A stretch of DNA of 33,164 nt, taken from NCBI RefSeq assembly GCF_000210075.1, contig NC_021017.1, positions 1,915,133-1,948,296 on the forward strand, in the 5' to 3' direction. Below, piece after piece: positions 15,084 to 23,426 of this stretch; the first letter of the stretch is position 1; each line of letters begins with the position of its first letter. Origin of the DNA: Bacteroides xylanisolvens XB1A. GTDB taxonomy: Bacteria > Bacteroidota > Bacteroidia > Bacteroidales > Bacteroidaceae. The position numbers were made by a program, and so were the translations under genes. The notes below the pieces were generated by a model. It was not told the DNA's origin. It searched no databases and saw nothing but the letters and a program-made list of their open reading frames with translations.

Positions 15084-15500
15084 ATGAGCAGAATAGTAGC
15101 AATAGATTATGGAAGAAAGCGTACTGGGATAGCTGTGAGCGATACTATGCAGTTGATCGCAAACGGATTGACAACAGTGTCTACGCATGAACTTCTGAAC
15201 TTTATCGGTGAATATATGGCTAAAGAACCGGTGGAGCGGATTATTATTGGATTGCCAAAGCAAATGAATAATGAGGTTTCGGAGAATATGAAGAATATAG
15301 AACCTTTTGTTCGTTCGCTTAAGAAGCGCTATCCGGACCTTCCGGTCGAATATGTGGACGAACGGTTCACTTCTGTTCTTGCGCATCGTACCATGTTGGA
15401 GGCCGGTCTGAAGAAAAAGGACCGCCAAAATAAAGCATTGGTGGATGAGATAAGTGCTACTATTATTTTGCAAACATATTTGGAGAGTAAACGTTTTTAA
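15084..15500 (+). CDS. ruvX: Holliday junction resolvase-like / pre-16S rRNA nuclease RuvX (YqgF)
   Basis: This 138-aa RNase H-fold nuclease is essential in many bacteria, where YqgF matures the 5' end of 16S rRNA. Catalytic acidic residues are present: Asp8 in IVAIDYGRKRTGIAVSD, Glu93 in VDERFTS and Asp121 in LVDEISATIILQTYL. Length is normal. The ATG at 15084 is chosen because the upstream TTG at 15075 lies inside the promoter box, and the family starts about seven residues before the first Asp. It lies 43 bases before def, so the two probably share a transcript. Confidence 0.93.
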   Translation: MSRIVAIDYGRKRTGIAVSDTMQLIANGLTTVSTHELLNFIGEYMAKEPVERIIIGLPKQMNNEVSENMKNIEPFVRSLKKRYPDLPVEYVDERFTSVLAHRTMLEAGLKKKDRQNKALVDEISATIILQTYLESKRF

Positions 15501-15543
15501 TAGAAGATATTGAATAACTTAATTTTTAGTAGAGTATAAAAAT

Positions 15544-16098
15544 ATGATTTTACCTATTTATGTATATGGTCAGCCTGTATTGAGAAAGGTTGCAGAGGAT
15601 ATAACACCGGATTATCCGAACCTGAAAGAGTTGATTGAAAACATGTTTGAAACAATGGTACACGCCGATGGCGTAGGACTGGCTGCTCCGCAGATTGGTT
15701 TGCCTATTCGCGTGGTTACTATTACGTTGGATCCGCTTTCGGAGGAGTATCCTGAATTTAAAGACTTCAATAAGGCTTATATTAATCCCCACATTCTGGA
15801 AGTCGGGGGCGAAGAAGTGAACATGGAAGAGGGCTGTCTCAGTCTTCCCGGTATTCATGAAACAGTGAAAAGAGGTGATAAAATTCGCGTGAAATATATG
15901 GACGAGAATTTTGTGGAGCATGAAGAAGAGGTGGAGGGTTATCTGGCTCGGGTGATGCAGCATGAATTCGATCATTTGGATGGTAAGATGTTTATCGACC
16001 ATATCTCACCGCTTCGTAAGCAGATGATTAAAGGAAAGCTGAATACGATGTTGAAGGGGAAAGCGCGCAGTTCATATAAGATGAAACAGGTGAAATAA
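15544..16098 (+). CDS. def: Peptide deformylase
   Basis: This 184-aa metalloenzyme removes the N-formyl group from nascent proteins in the cytoplasm. All three family motifs are intact: GVGLAAPQ (residues 43-50), EGCLS (96-100, metal ligand Cys98) and HEFDH (140-144, two metal-ligand His and the catalytic Glu). It starts [14 protein letters not shown], as usual for Bacteroidota Def. It follows ruvX closely and is separated from the TPR gene by 76 bases containing a -7 box. Confidence 0.97.
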   Translation: MILPIYVYGQPVLRKVAEDITPDYPNLKELIENMFETMVHADGVGLAAPQIGLPIRVVTITLDPLSEEYPEFKDFNKAYINPHILEVGGEEVNMEEGCLSLPGIHETVKRGDKIRVKYMDENFVEHEEEVEGYLARVMQHEFDHLDGKMFIDHISPLRKQMIKGKLNTMLKGKARSSYKMKQVK

Positions 16099-16141
16099 AG
16101 ATAAAAAACGTTTATATCCCTGTTAAGTAAGCGAAAAGCAT

Positions 16142-16149
16142 TATTTTTG
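16142..16149 (+). promoter_or_regulatory. -7 promoter element for the TPR protein gene
   Basis: TATTTTTG matches TAnnTTTG, with predicted start near 16156, about 19 bases before the ATG at 16175. The -33 region is weak. Confidence 0.5.
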
Positions 16150-16174
16150 CTCCGTTTACAAGCATAAAATATCA

Positions 16175-18205
16175 ATGGTAAAAAGAATCTTAACAGTTTT
16201 ATTACTGTTCCCAACGCTGGTGTGTGCTCAGATAAATACGGATCGGGTGATGACTATTGCCCGAAACGCTCTTTATTTTGAGGACTATGTACTTTCTATT
16301 CAGTACTTTAACCAGGTTATTAACGCTAAACCTTATCTGTATGAGCCCTATTTCTTCAGGGCATTGGCAAAACTAAATCTGGAGGATTTCCAGGGTGCTG
16401 AAACAGACTGTGATGCAGCTATCCAACGCAATCCGTTTGTGGTGGGTGCTTATCAGATTCGTGGTTTGGCAAGGATTCGTCAGAGTAAATTTGATGGAGC
16501 GATTGAGGATTACAAGAAAGCATTGCATTATGATCCGGAGAATATTACCTTATGGCATAACCTGACATTATCTCATATCCAGAAGAAAGATTATGATGCT
16601 GCGAAAGAGGATTTGGAAAGTTTGCTGAAAGTATCTCCGCGTTATACCCGCGCTTATTTGATGAGGGGGGAAGTGTCCTTGCAACAGAAAGATACGATTG
16701 CTGCCTTGAATGACTTCAATAAGGCTCTTGAACTGGATAAATATGATCCGGACGCATGGTCTGCAAGAGCGATCGTTAAATTACAGCAGGCTAAGTATGC
16801 GGAAGCTGAAGCGGATTTCAACCGTGCTATTCCTTTGAGCGCTAAGAATGCGGGAAATTATATAAACCGTGCATTGGCACGCTTTCATCAGAATAATTTG
16901 AGAGGCGCTATGAGCGATTATGATCTGGCGTTGGATATTGATCCGAATAACTTTATCGGTCATTATAACCGTGGTTTGTTGCGTGCTCGGGTAGGAGATG
17001 ACAACCGGGCTATTGAAGATTTTGACTTTGTCATCAAGATGGAGCCGGATAATATGATGGCTGTCTTTAACCGTGGATTGCTACGTGCCCAAACGGGTGA
17101 TTATCGCGGGGCAATACAAGATTACACAACTGTTATCAACCAGTATCCGAACTTCCTTGCCGGATATTACCAGCGTTCGGAAGCTCGCAGAAAGATTGGC
17201 GACAAGAAAGGAGCGGAGCAGGACGAGTTTAAAGTCATGAAAGCTCAAATAGATAAGCAGAACGGTGTGACGAATAAAGATGTAGCACAGAATAAGGATA
17301 AGGAAAACGAAGAGGAAGGCGGAGAGAAGACCCGTAAGAAATCAGATAAGAATATGAATAACTATCGTAAGATAGTGATTGCCGATGATTCCGAAGCTGA
17401 ACAACGCTATACAAGTGATTATCGTGGACGTGTGCAGGATAAGAACGTAAATATAAAACTGGAACCGATGTTCGCTTTGACTTATTATGAGAAGATGAGT
17501 GACGTGAAGCGTTCGGTGAACTTTCACAAATATATTGAGGATTTAAACCGTACAGGTATACTTCCGAAACGTCTTCGCATCACGAATATGGAAGCTCCGT
17601 TGACGGAAGAACAGGTGAAAGTGCATTTTGCCTTGATCGATACACATACATCGGCTATTGTGGAAGATGATAAGAATGCCTCAAAACGTTTTGCCCGTGC
17701 AATTGATTTTTATTTGGTGCAGGACTTCTCGAGTGCGGTCTCTGATTTGACTCAGACAATCTTGTTGGATGGTGATTTCTTCCCGGCATATTTTATGCGT
17801 GCATTGATTCGTTGTAAACAGTTGGAATATCAGAAGGCTGAACAAGCTGTCGAAACAGATGTTGTTCCTGGCGATAATAAGCGTAAAGAGATTACCGCGG
17901 TAGATTATGAGGTGGTGAGAAAAGATTTGGATAAGGTGATAAATCTGGCTCCGGACTTTGTATATGCATATTATAATCGTGCCAATGTTTCCGCTATGTT
18001 GAAAGATTACCGGGCTGCAATTGTCGACTATGATAAGGCGATTGAGCTGAATCCTGATTTTGCAGACGCTTACTTCAATCGTGGACTGACTCATATTTTC
18101 TTAGGAAATAATAAGCTGGGTATTTCTGATTTGAGTAAAGCCGGTGAGTTGGGGATTGTTTCTGCTTATAATGTTATCAAACGTTTTACGGATCAATCGG
18201 AATAA
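16175..18205 (+). CDS. Secreted tetratricopeptide-repeat protein
   Basis: This 676-aa protein has a signal peptide (ILTVLLLFPTLVCA, cleavage near residue 19) and two blocks of tetratricopeptide repeats. The first block spans about residues 25-355 with eight or nine repeats; units such as AIEDYKKALHYDPENITLWHN recur every 34 residues. The second, about 500-665, holds three or so, including AIVDYDKAIELNPDFADAYF. Between them is a charged, low-complexity linker (about 365-400, Lys/Glu/Asn rich) and a less regular segment. TPRs are protein-binding scaffolds, so this may organise an envelope complex. There is no catalytic domain. It stands before thrS but has its own -7 box. Conserved but uncharacterised Bacteroidales protein from memory. 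Confidence 0.88.
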   Translation: MVKRILTVLLLFPTLVCAQINTDRVMTIARNALYFEDYVLSIQYFNQVINAKPYLYEPYFFRALAKLNLEDFQGAETDCDAAIQRNPFVVGAYQIRGLARIRQSKFDGAIEDYKKALHYDPENITLWHNLTLSHIQKKDYDAAKEDLESLLKVSPRYTRAYLMRGEVSLQQKDTIAALNDFNKALELDKYDPDAWSARAIVKLQQAKYAEAEADFNRAIPLSAKNAGNYINRALARFHQNNLRGAMSDYDLALDIDPNNFIGHYNRGLLRARVGDDNRAIEDFDFVIKMEPDNMMAVFNRGLLRAQTGDYRGAIQDYTTVINQYPNFLAGYYQRSEARRKIGDKKGAEQDEFKVMKAQIDKQNGVTNKDVAQNKDKENEEEGGEKTRKKSDKNMNNYRKIVIADDSEAEQRYTSDYRGRVQDKNVNIKLEPMFALTYYEKMSDVKRSVNFHKYIEDLNRTGILPKRLRITNMEAPLTEEQVKVHFALIDTHTSAIVEDDKNASKRFARAIDFYLVQDFSSAVSDLTQTILLDGDFFPAYFMRALIRCKQLEYQKAEQAVETDVVPGDNKRKEITAVDYEVVRKDLDKVINLAPDFVYAYYNRANVSAMLKDYRAAIVDYDKAIELNPDFADAYFNRGLTHIFLGNNKLGISDLSKAGELGIVSAYNVIKRFTDQSE

Positions 18206-18245
18206 CATTTTTTTGATAAAAAATAGAAAACTCAAAAGATTTAGT

Positions 18246-18253
18246 TACTTTTG
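18246..18253 (+). promoter_or_regulatory. -7 promoter element for the thrS-infC-rpmI-rplT unit
   Basis: TACTTTTG matches TAnnTTTG; transcription would start near 18260 with a leader of about 28 bases. A leader this short leaves no room for a T-box or thrS-type attenuator. Confidence 0.6.
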
Positions 18254-18287
18254 CGTTCAAATTATGAAAATATAACATCATCATATT

Positions 18288-20228
18288 ATGATAAAGATAA
18301 CATTTCCCGATGGCTCCGTTCGTGAATATAACGAAGGAGTGAACGGTTTACAGATTGCTGAAAGTATCAGTTCGCGTCTGGCACAGGAAGTGCTGGCATG
18401 TGGAGTGAACGGCGAGACTTATGATTTAGGACGTCCTATTAATGAAGATGCTAATTTTGTTCTTTATAAATGGGATGATGAAGAAGGTAAACATGCGTTT
18501 TGGCATACAAGTGCACACTTGCTGGCGGAAGCTTTGCAGGAACTTTATCCGGGTATCCAGTTTGGTATCGGACCGGCTATCGAGAACGGATTCTACTATG
18601 ATGTGGATCCGGGTGAAGCTGTGATTAAAGAAAGCGACCTTCCTGCCATTGAAGCTAAAATGTTGGAACTGGCTGCAAAGAAAGAAGAGGTAGTCAGAAA
18701 AAGCATTGCAAAGACAGATGCTCTGAAAATGTTTGGCGATCGTGGCGAAACATACAAATGTGAATTGATCTCCGAATTGGAAGACGGACACATTACAACT
18801 TATACCCAGGGTGCATTTACTGACCTTTGTCGTGGTCCTCACTTGATGACGACTGCTCCGATCAAGGCTATCAAGTTGACTTCAGTGGCTGGTGCTTACT
18901 GGCGCGGTCATGAAGATCGTAAGATGCTGACCCGTATTTATGGTATCACGTTCCCGAAGAAGAAAATGCTGGATGAATATCTGGTGTTGCTGGAAGAAGC
19001 GAAGAAGCGTGACCACCGTAAGATCGGTAAGGAGATGCAGTTGTTTATGTTCTCCGAAACTGTAGGTAAGGGACTTCCTATGTGGTTGCCGAAAGGTACT
19101 GCATTGCGTCTGCGTCTGCAAGAGTTCTTGCGTCGTATTCAGACACGTTACGATTATCAGGAAGTAATCACTCCGCCAATTGGTAATAAATTGCTGTATG
19201 TGACTTCAGGTCACTATGCAAAATATGGTAAGGATGCATTCCAGCCTATTCATACTCCGGAAGAGGGTGAAGAGTATTTCTTGAAACCAATGAACTGCCC
19301 TCACCACTGTGAGATTTACAAGAACTTCCCACGTTCATATAAGGACCTTCCATTGCGTATTGCAGAATTTGGTACGGTTTGTCGTTATGAACAAAGTGGT
19401 GAGTTACATGGTTTAACTCGTGTACGTAGCTTTACACAGGATGATGCGCATATCTTCTGCCGTCCGGAACAAGTGAAAGATGAATTCCTTCGTGTGATGG
19501 ATATCATATCTATCGTGTTCCGTTCTATGGATTTCCAGAATTTTGAAGCACAGATATCCTTGCGTGATAAAGTGAACCGTGAAAAGTACATCGGTAGCGA
19601 TGATAACTGGGAAAAGGCTGAACAGGCTATTATTGAGGCTTGTGCGGAAAAAGGCTTGCCTGCTAAGATTGAGTATGGAGAAGCAGCTTTCTATGGTCCT
19701 AAACTTGACTTTATGGTGAAAGACGCTATCGGTCGTCGTTGGCAGCTGGGTACGATCCAGGTTGACTACAACTTGCCGGAACGTTTTGAACTTGAATATA
19801 TGGGTTCTGACAATCAGAAGCATCGTCCGGTAATGATTCACCGTGCTCCGTTCGGATCAATGGAACGTTTTGTTGCCGTACTGATTGAACATACTGCCGG
19901 TAAATTCCCATTGTGGCTGACACCGGAACAGGTAGTTATTCTGCCAATCAGTGAGAAGTTCAATGAATATGCAGAGCAGGTGAAGATGTACCTGAAGATA
20001 CACGAAATCCGTGCGATTGTAGATGATCGTAACGAGAAGATCGGCCGTAAGATTCGTGATAATGAGATGAAACGTATTCCTTATATGCTGATTGTCGGCG
20101 AAAAAGAAGCTGAAAATGGAGAAGTTTCTGTTCGTAGACAAGGCGAAGGTGACAAAGGAACCATGAAATTTGAAGAATTTGCTAAAATTTTGAACGAAGA
20201 AGTTCAGAATATGATAAATAAATGGTAA
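18288..20228 (+). CDS. thrS: Threonyl-tRNA synthetase
   Basis: This 646-aa class II synthetase charges tRNA-Thr. Domains in order are the N-terminal TGS domain ([11 protein letters not shown], residues 1-62), the editing domain with [17 protein letters not shown] (near 73-89) and the zinc/editing segment DLCRGPHL. The catalytic core carries [32 protein letters not shown] (with the zinc-ligand Cys), [21 protein letters not shown] and [11 protein letters not shown]. The C-terminal anticodon-binding domain follows from about 545. Length is standard. It heads the thrS-infC-rpmI-rplT order found in many bacteria. Confidence 0.98.
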   Translation: MIKITFPDGSVREYNEGVNGLQIAESISSRLAQEVLACGVNGETYDLGRPINEDANFVLYKWDDEEGKHAFWHTSAHLLAEALQELYPGIQFGIGPAIENGFYYDVDPGEAVIKESDLPAIEAKMLELAAKKEEVVRKSIAKTDALKMFGDRGETYKCELISELEDGHITTYTQGAFTDLCRGPHLMTTAPIKAIKLTSVAGAYWRGHEDRKMLTRIYGITFPKKKMLDEYLVLLEEAKKRDHRKIGKEMQLFMFSETVGKGLPMWLPKGTALRLRLQEFLRRIQTRYDYQEVITPPIGNKLLYVTSGHYAKYGKDAFQPIHTPEEGEEYFLKPMNCPHHCEIYKNFPRSYKDLPLRIAEFGTVCRYEQSGELHGLTRVRSFTQDDAHIFCRPEQVKDEFLRVMDIISIVFRSMDFQNFEAQISLRDKVNREKYIGSDDNWEKAEQAIIEACAEKGLPAKIEYGEAAFYGPKLDFMVKDAIGRRWQLGTIQVDYNLPERFELEYMGSDNQKHRPVMIHRAPFGSMERFVAVLIEHTAGKFPLWLTPEQVVILPISEKFNEYAEQVKMYLKIHEIRAIVDDRNEKIGRKIRDNEMKRIPYMLIVGEKEAENGEVSVRRQGEGDKGTMKFEEFAKILNEEVQNMINKW

Positions 20229-20233
20229 CTTTG
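20226..20233 (+). promoter_or_regulatory. Possible internal promoter box at the thrS stop codon
   Basis: TAACTTTG matches TAnnTTTG and overlaps the thrS stop codon. It could start extra infC-rpmI-rplT transcripts about 60 bases before infC. No -33 TTTG lies at the usual distance, so support is limited. Confidence 0.35.
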
Positions 20234-20300
20234 CAGCCGTTTCAGAATAAAATATTTAGTATAACAATAAAAAGATCAAACTAGGAAGTAAACGTTTTTA

Positions 20301-20912
20301 ATGAAGAATGACACTCTAAAAGGGCAATACAGAATCAATGAACAGATTCGTGCCAAGGAAGTTCGCATAGTAAGCGATGATATTGAACCGAAAGTATATC
20401 CAATCTTTCAGGCTCTGAAAATGGCTGAAGAGAGAGAATTGGATTTAGTGGAAATTTCTCCTAATGCTCAACCCCCTGTTTGTCGTATTATTGATTATTC
20501 TAAATTTCTTTATCAATTAAAGAAACGCCAGAAGGAACAGAAAGCGAAGCAGGTTAAGGTTAATGTGAAGGAAATCCGTTTCGGACCCCAGACAGACGAC
20601 CATGATTACAACTTTAAGTTGAAGCATGCTAAAGGATTTTTGGAAGATGGCGATAAGGTGAAGGCTTATGTATTCTTTAAAGGTCGCTCCATCCTTTTCA
20701 AGGAGCAAGGTGAAGTGCTTTTGCTTCGTTTTGCAAATGACCTGGAAGACTACGCTAAAGTAGATCAAATGCCGATACTGGAAGGTAAGCGCATGACTAT
20801 TCAGCTTTCTCCGAAAAAGAAAGAAGCTTCTAAAAAGCCGGCAACAGCTGGAACACCGAAACCTGCTGCTCCTGCACAAAAAGCAGAGAAGCCGGAAACG
20901 GGCGAAGAATAA
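20301..20912 (+). CDS. infC: Translation initiation factor IF-3
   Basis: This 203-aa factor binds the 30S subunit, keeps it apart from 50S and checks start-codon pairing. The N-domain shows [18 protein letters not shown], the interdomain linker is lysine-rich ([21 protein letters not shown] in part), and the C-domain runs to about residue 172. A 25-30 residue Lys/Ala/Pro tail follows ([13 protein letters not shown]), an extension seen in Bacteroidota but not in E. coli. The start is a plain ATG, not the rare AUU used in enterobacteria for self-repression, so that control is absent here. It sits 72 bases after thrS. Confidence 0.97.
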   Translation: MKNDTLKGQYRINEQIRAKEVRIVSDDIEPKVYPIFQALKMAEERELDLVEISPNAQPPVCRIIDYSKFLYQLKKRQKEQKAKQVKVNVKEIRFGPQTDDHDYNFKLKHAKGFLEDGDKVKAYVFFKGRSILFKEQGEVLLLRFANDLEDYAKVDQMPILEGKRMTIQLSPKKKEASKKPATAGTPKPAAPAQKAEKPETGEE

Positions 20913-20922
20913 GAAAGGATGC

Positions 20923-20947
20923 GTAACGCGCAGGTATAGTGCGTTGC
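20923..20947 (+). promoter_or_regulatory. Hairpin in the infC-rpmI gap
   Basis: GTAACGCGC (20923-20931) pairs with GTGCGTTGC (20939-20947), nine pairs including two wobbles, with loop AGGTATA. No T run follows. It lies 33 bases before rpmI and may be an RNA control or processing element. Confidence 0.55.
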
Positions 20948-20980
20948 CATTATATATTTAATAATTTAAAAACAAGTAAG

Positions 20981-21178
20981 ATGCCAAAGATGAAGACTAA
21001 CTCCGGTTCTAAAAAAAGGTTTACCCTTACCGGAACAGGTAAAATCAAAAGAAAGCACGCTTTTCACAGTCACATTTTGACTAAGAAAACTAAGAAGAGA
21101 AAAAGAAATCTGTGCTACTCTACAACTGTTGATACAACAAATGTAAGCCAGGTTAAGGAACTCTTAGCAATGAAGTAA
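20981..21178 (+). CDS. rpmI: 50S ribosomal protein bL35
   Basis: This 65-aa, highly basic ribosomal protein starts [20 protein letters not shown] and continues with [20 protein letters not shown], the family core. The ATG at 20981 is used; the open frame extends upstream to 20939, but those residues are not part of bL35. It sits between infC and rplT as in most bacteria. Confidence 0.97.
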   Translation: MPKMKTNSGSKKRFTLTGTGKIKRKHAFHSHILTKKTKKRKRNLCYSTTVDTTNVSQVKELLAMK

Positions 21179-21219
21179 TCAAAAGCGTAAAAGTATTATT
21201 AAAGTATTAACCGAATGCA

Positions 21220-21256
21220 TTAGCCTGAAGTTCGCTGCGTGAAGTAGCGGCGCTAA
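21220..21256 (+). promoter_or_regulatory. Two-tier hairpin in the rpmI-rplT gap
   Basis: The inner stem CGCTGC/GTAGCG (21233-21238/21244-21249, loop GTGAA) is capped by an outer stem TTAGC/GCTAA (21220-21224/21252-21256) with an internal loop between. It lies 20 bases before the rplT ATG, where an L20 autoregulatory site might be expected. Resemblance to known L20-binding structures was not established. Confidence 0.5.
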
Positions 21257-21276
21257 CATTCAAAAAAAGTAAAACT

Positions 21277-21627
21277 ATGCCAAGATCAGTAAATCATGTT
21301 GCTTCAAAAGCAAGAAGAAAGAAAATTTTGAAATTAACCAGAGGTTACTTTGGTGCAAGAAAGAATGTATGGACCGTAGCTAAAAACACTTGGGAAAAGG
21401 GTTTGACTTACGCGTTCCGTGACCGTAGAAATAAGAAAAGAAACTTCCGCGCTCTTTGGATACAACGTATCAACGCTGCTGCACGTCTTGAAGGAATGTC
21501 TTATTCTAAATTGATGGGCGGTCTGCACAAAGCCGGTATTGAAATAAACCGTAAGGTTTTGGCTGATTTAGCTATGAATCACCCGGAAGCTTTCAAAGCT
21601 GTAGTTGCAAAAGCAAAAGCTGCTTAA
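21277..21627 (+). CDS. rplT: 50S ribosomal protein bL20
   Basis: This 116-aa basic ribosomal protein is required early in 50S assembly and in other bacteria represses its own operon by binding the message. It shows [34 protein letters not shown] and the C-terminal [14 protein letters not shown] and [12 protein letters not shown]. Length is standard. A strong terminator follows. Confidence 0.98.
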   Translation: MPRSVNHVASKARRKKILKLTRGYFGARKNVWTVAKNTWEKGLTYAFRDRRNKKRNFRALWIQRINAAARLEGMSYSKLMGGLHKAGIEINRKVLADLAMNHPEAFKAVVAKAKAA

Positions 21628-21650
21628 GCATCAATAGTTTACGAGTTACA

Positions 21651-21690
21651 AAGTGTCAGTTACTAAGCTAGTAACTGGCACTTTTCTTTT
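21651..21690 (+). terminator. Intrinsic terminator after rplT
   Basis: Fourteen-bp arms (21651-21664 and 21670-21683, one G-U pair) around loop AAGCT are followed by TTTTCTTTT. Confidence 0.92.
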
Positions 21691-21748
21691 GTTAGGCAGA
21701 TGAAAGGGAATAAAAAAAATGTTAGTTGGCAAACAAAATCCTTTTTTT

Positions 21749-21780
21749 CTTGTTAGTTTCATGTATTCTTATTACATTTG
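21749..21780 (+). promoter_or_regulatory. Promoter of the 6S-like RNA
   Basis: CTTG (21749-21752, near -33 TTTG), 20 bp, then TACATTTG (21773-21780), a full TAnnTTTG match. Predicted transcription start is near 21787, just before the closing helix of the RNA. Confidence 0.7.
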
Positions 21781-21786
21781 TGATAC

Positions 21787-21972
21787 AAAAATATTAGCCG
21801 TATCGACTGGATCGGGAAACTCTTCAAATTAATCTGATGCACCGAGAAAGCTTCGTTCTTCAATGGCGGGCCACATCCTTCGGGACAGCTTTAAGCCGGT
21901 GGATTACAAAGAGGGCGAGCGCTCAAATCTTGTTCTATCAGAGTTTCATCACATCGTCGATGCGGCTTTTTT
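21787..21972 (+). ncRNA. Structured RNA downstream of rplT: Bacteroidales-1 RNA, probable 6S RNA
   Basis: About 185 bases with no reading frame have their own promoter and terminator. The ends form an 11-bp closing helix (21797-21807 with 21956-21966, one G-U pair) that runs directly into six T residues, so the closing stem doubles as the terminator. Inside it, GAAACTC (21816-21822) pairs with GAGTTTC (21941-21947). The middle holds further hairpins, including TCC-TTCG-GGA with a UUCG tetraloop. The long rod with internal loops is the shape of 6S RNA, which binds RNA polymerase and mimics an open promoter. From established descriptions, the Bacteroidales-1 motif lies downstream of the L20 gene, as here, and has been suggested to be the Bacteroidales 6S RNA. 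Exact ends and identity rest on covariance-model search. Confidence 0.82.
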
Positions 21973-21984
21973 ATATACTTTTCT

Positions 21985-22746
21985 ATGATATTCTATTTCT
22001 CCGGTACAGGTAATTCTAAATGGATTGCAAATCAGCTTTCCAAAGAGCAAAAAGAAGAATTAGTTTTTATTCCCGATGCGTTAAATAACGGAACGTTCGA
22101 GTTTTGTTTGCGGGAAGATGAAAAGATCGGTTTTGTATTTCCTGTCTATTCGTGGGCTCCTCCTGAAATCGTACTTAATTTTATTCGGCAACTCTCTTTA
22201 AAGGGGTATAAAAGACAATATTTGTTTTTTGTTTGTTCCTGTGGGGATGATACCGGGCTTACGCAGCAGGTGCTGGAGAAGGCTTTGAGTCATAAAGGCT
22301 GGAAGTGTCATGCAGGCTTTTCTGTGACTATGCCCAATAATTATGTATTGCTTCCCGGTTTTGACGTAGATAAGAAAGAGCTGGAGGAGAAAAAACTGGC
22401 AGATGCTATTCCGGCTGTCAATCAAATAAATGCTTCGATAAGTAGGAGAGAGGAGTTGTTTCTTTGTCATGAAGGGAGTATTCCTTTTATTAAGACGAGG
22501 ATTATCAATCCTTTATTTAATCGCTTTCAGATGTCTCCCGAGAATTTTTATACTACGGATGCTTGTATTGGATGTAAGCGTTGTGAGAAGAGTTGTCCGG
22601 TAGGGAATATTATGATGGTGGGCAGAAAGCCTGTTTGGGGGATGGATTGCACCTCATGCCTGGCATGTTATCATGTTTGTCCGCAGCATGCGGTGCAATA
22701 TGGGAAAAGAACGAAAGATAAAGGGCAGTATTTCAATCCTAATTAA
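21985..22746 (+). CDS. EFR1-type flavodoxin / bis-[4Fe-4S] ferredoxin fusion protein
   Basis: This 253-aa electron-transfer protein fuses an N-terminal flavodoxin-like domain to a C-terminal ferredoxin. The FMN phosphate loop is FSGTGNSK (residues 5-12). Two [4Fe-4S] motifs are complete: CIGCKRCEKSCP (Cys194, 197, 200, 204) and CTSCLACYHVCP (Cys222, 225, 228, 232). Such EFR1 proteins are common in anaerobes, with unknown partners. The ATG at 21985 gives the standard family start but lies only 12 bases after the T run of the RNA terminator. Its message must therefore be leaderless, arise by read-through, or start within the RNA gene. It converges on the xpt gene; the iorAB oxidoreductase nearby also needs electron carriers, which makes a link possible but unproven. 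Confidence 0.9.
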   Translation: MIFYFSGTGNSKWIANQLSKEQKEELVFIPDALNNGTFEFCLREDEKIGFVFPVYSWAPPEIVLNFIRQLSLKGYKRQYLFFVCSCGDDTGLTQQVLEKALSHKGWKCHAGFSVTMPNNYVLLPGFDVDKKELEEKKLADAIPAVNQINASISRREELFLCHEGSIPFIKTRIINPLFNRFQMSPENFYTTDACIGCKRCEKSCPVGNIMMVGRKPVWGMDCTSCLACYHVCPQHAVQYGKRTKDKGQYFNPN

Positions 22747-22770
22747 TCTACTCGCCAATTAATCTACTCG
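22741..22770. repeat. Tandem 14-bp direct repeat spanning two converging stop codons
   Basis: AATTAATCTACTCG occurs at 22741-22754 and again at 22757-22770, separated by CC. The left copy contains the plus-strand stop of the flavodoxin/ferredoxin gene; the right copy contains the minus-strand stop of xpt. A short tandem duplication of a shared gene end is the simplest explanation. Confidence 0.8.
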
Positions 22771-23336
22771 TCTTTGATTTTAATGCAGCAATTGGATAAG
22801 TCTTCAATGATAGCCAGGCTTTCTACTCTGACACCTTGCTCCTCAAGTTTTTTACGCCCATTTTGGAAGGCTTTTTCAATAATGAATCCCATTCCTACCA
22901 AATTTGCTCCGGATTGCTTGATGAGGTCGATAATGCCTAATGCGGCATTGCCATACGCGAGGAAGTCATCCACGAAAAGAACATTGTCATTTGGAGTGAG
23001 GAAATCGGCACTGATAACGACTTCATAATCACGATCTTTAGTGAATGAGTGCACAGTGGTGCTTAGTGCATTCTGGATGGTTTTAGGAGACTTTTTCTTT
23101 GCAAATACAACTGGTAAATCCATTAGGTAGCCTGTCATGATAGCCGGGGCGATGCCGCTGGCTTCGATTGTCATAATCTTATTTACGTTTGTGGCTGCAA
23201 AACGACGGACAAACTCGACTCCGATTGATTTCATCAGGACAGGGTCCATTTGATGATTAATAAAACCGTCTACTTTCAGGATACCTCCTTCGTAGCATTT
23301 TCCGTCTTGCAGAATTCTTTTTTTAAGTAATTGCAT
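22764..23336 (-). CDS. xpt: Xanthine phosphoribosyltransferase
   Basis: This 190-aa salvage enzyme converts xanthine and PRPP to XMP. The PRPP-binding motif is [15 protein letters not shown] (residues 118-132). The N-terminal [24 protein letters not shown] and the [10 protein letters not shown] loop are typical of Xpt rather than adenine phosphoribosyltransferase. Length is standard. It lies 90 bases after paaK on the same strand, and the gap holds a 12-bp inverted repeat that could govern its share of the transcript. I see no purine riboswitch of the kind found before xpt in Firmicutes. Confidence 0.94.
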   Translation of the reverse strand: MQLLKKRILQDGKCYEGGILKVDGFINHQMDPVLMKSIGVEFVRRFAATNVNKIMTIEASGIAPAIMTGYLMDLPVVFAKKKSPKTIQNALSTTVHSFTKDRDYEVVISADFLTPNDNVLFVDDFLAYGNAALGIIDLIKQSGANLVGMGFIIEKAFQNGRKKLEEQGVRVESLAIIEDLSNCCIKIKDE

Positions 23337-23357
23337 GCTGTATGATATTAATTAATA

Positions 23358-23412
23358 ATGTGCTAATATTCCATTCCGCATGGTGAAAACGGCGGTTGGT
23401 ATATTAGCACAT
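23358..23412 (-). promoter_or_regulatory. 12-bp perfect inverted repeat between paaK and xpt
   Basis: ATGTGCTAATAT (23358-23369) and ATATTAGCACAT (23401-23412) are exact reverse complements 31 bases apart, with smaller CCGC/GCGG pairing inside. On the minus strand the stem ends about 22 bases before the xpt ATG and no T run follows, so a plain terminator is unlikely. An operator, processing stem or leader switch is possible. Confidence 0.6.
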
Positions 23413-23426
23413 GGATATTTGAATCG

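Noticed and set aside
22764..23412. Purine riboswitch before xpt
   Set aside because: The leader lacks the three-way junction and conserved loop sequences of the purine aptamer; only a simple inverted repeat is present.
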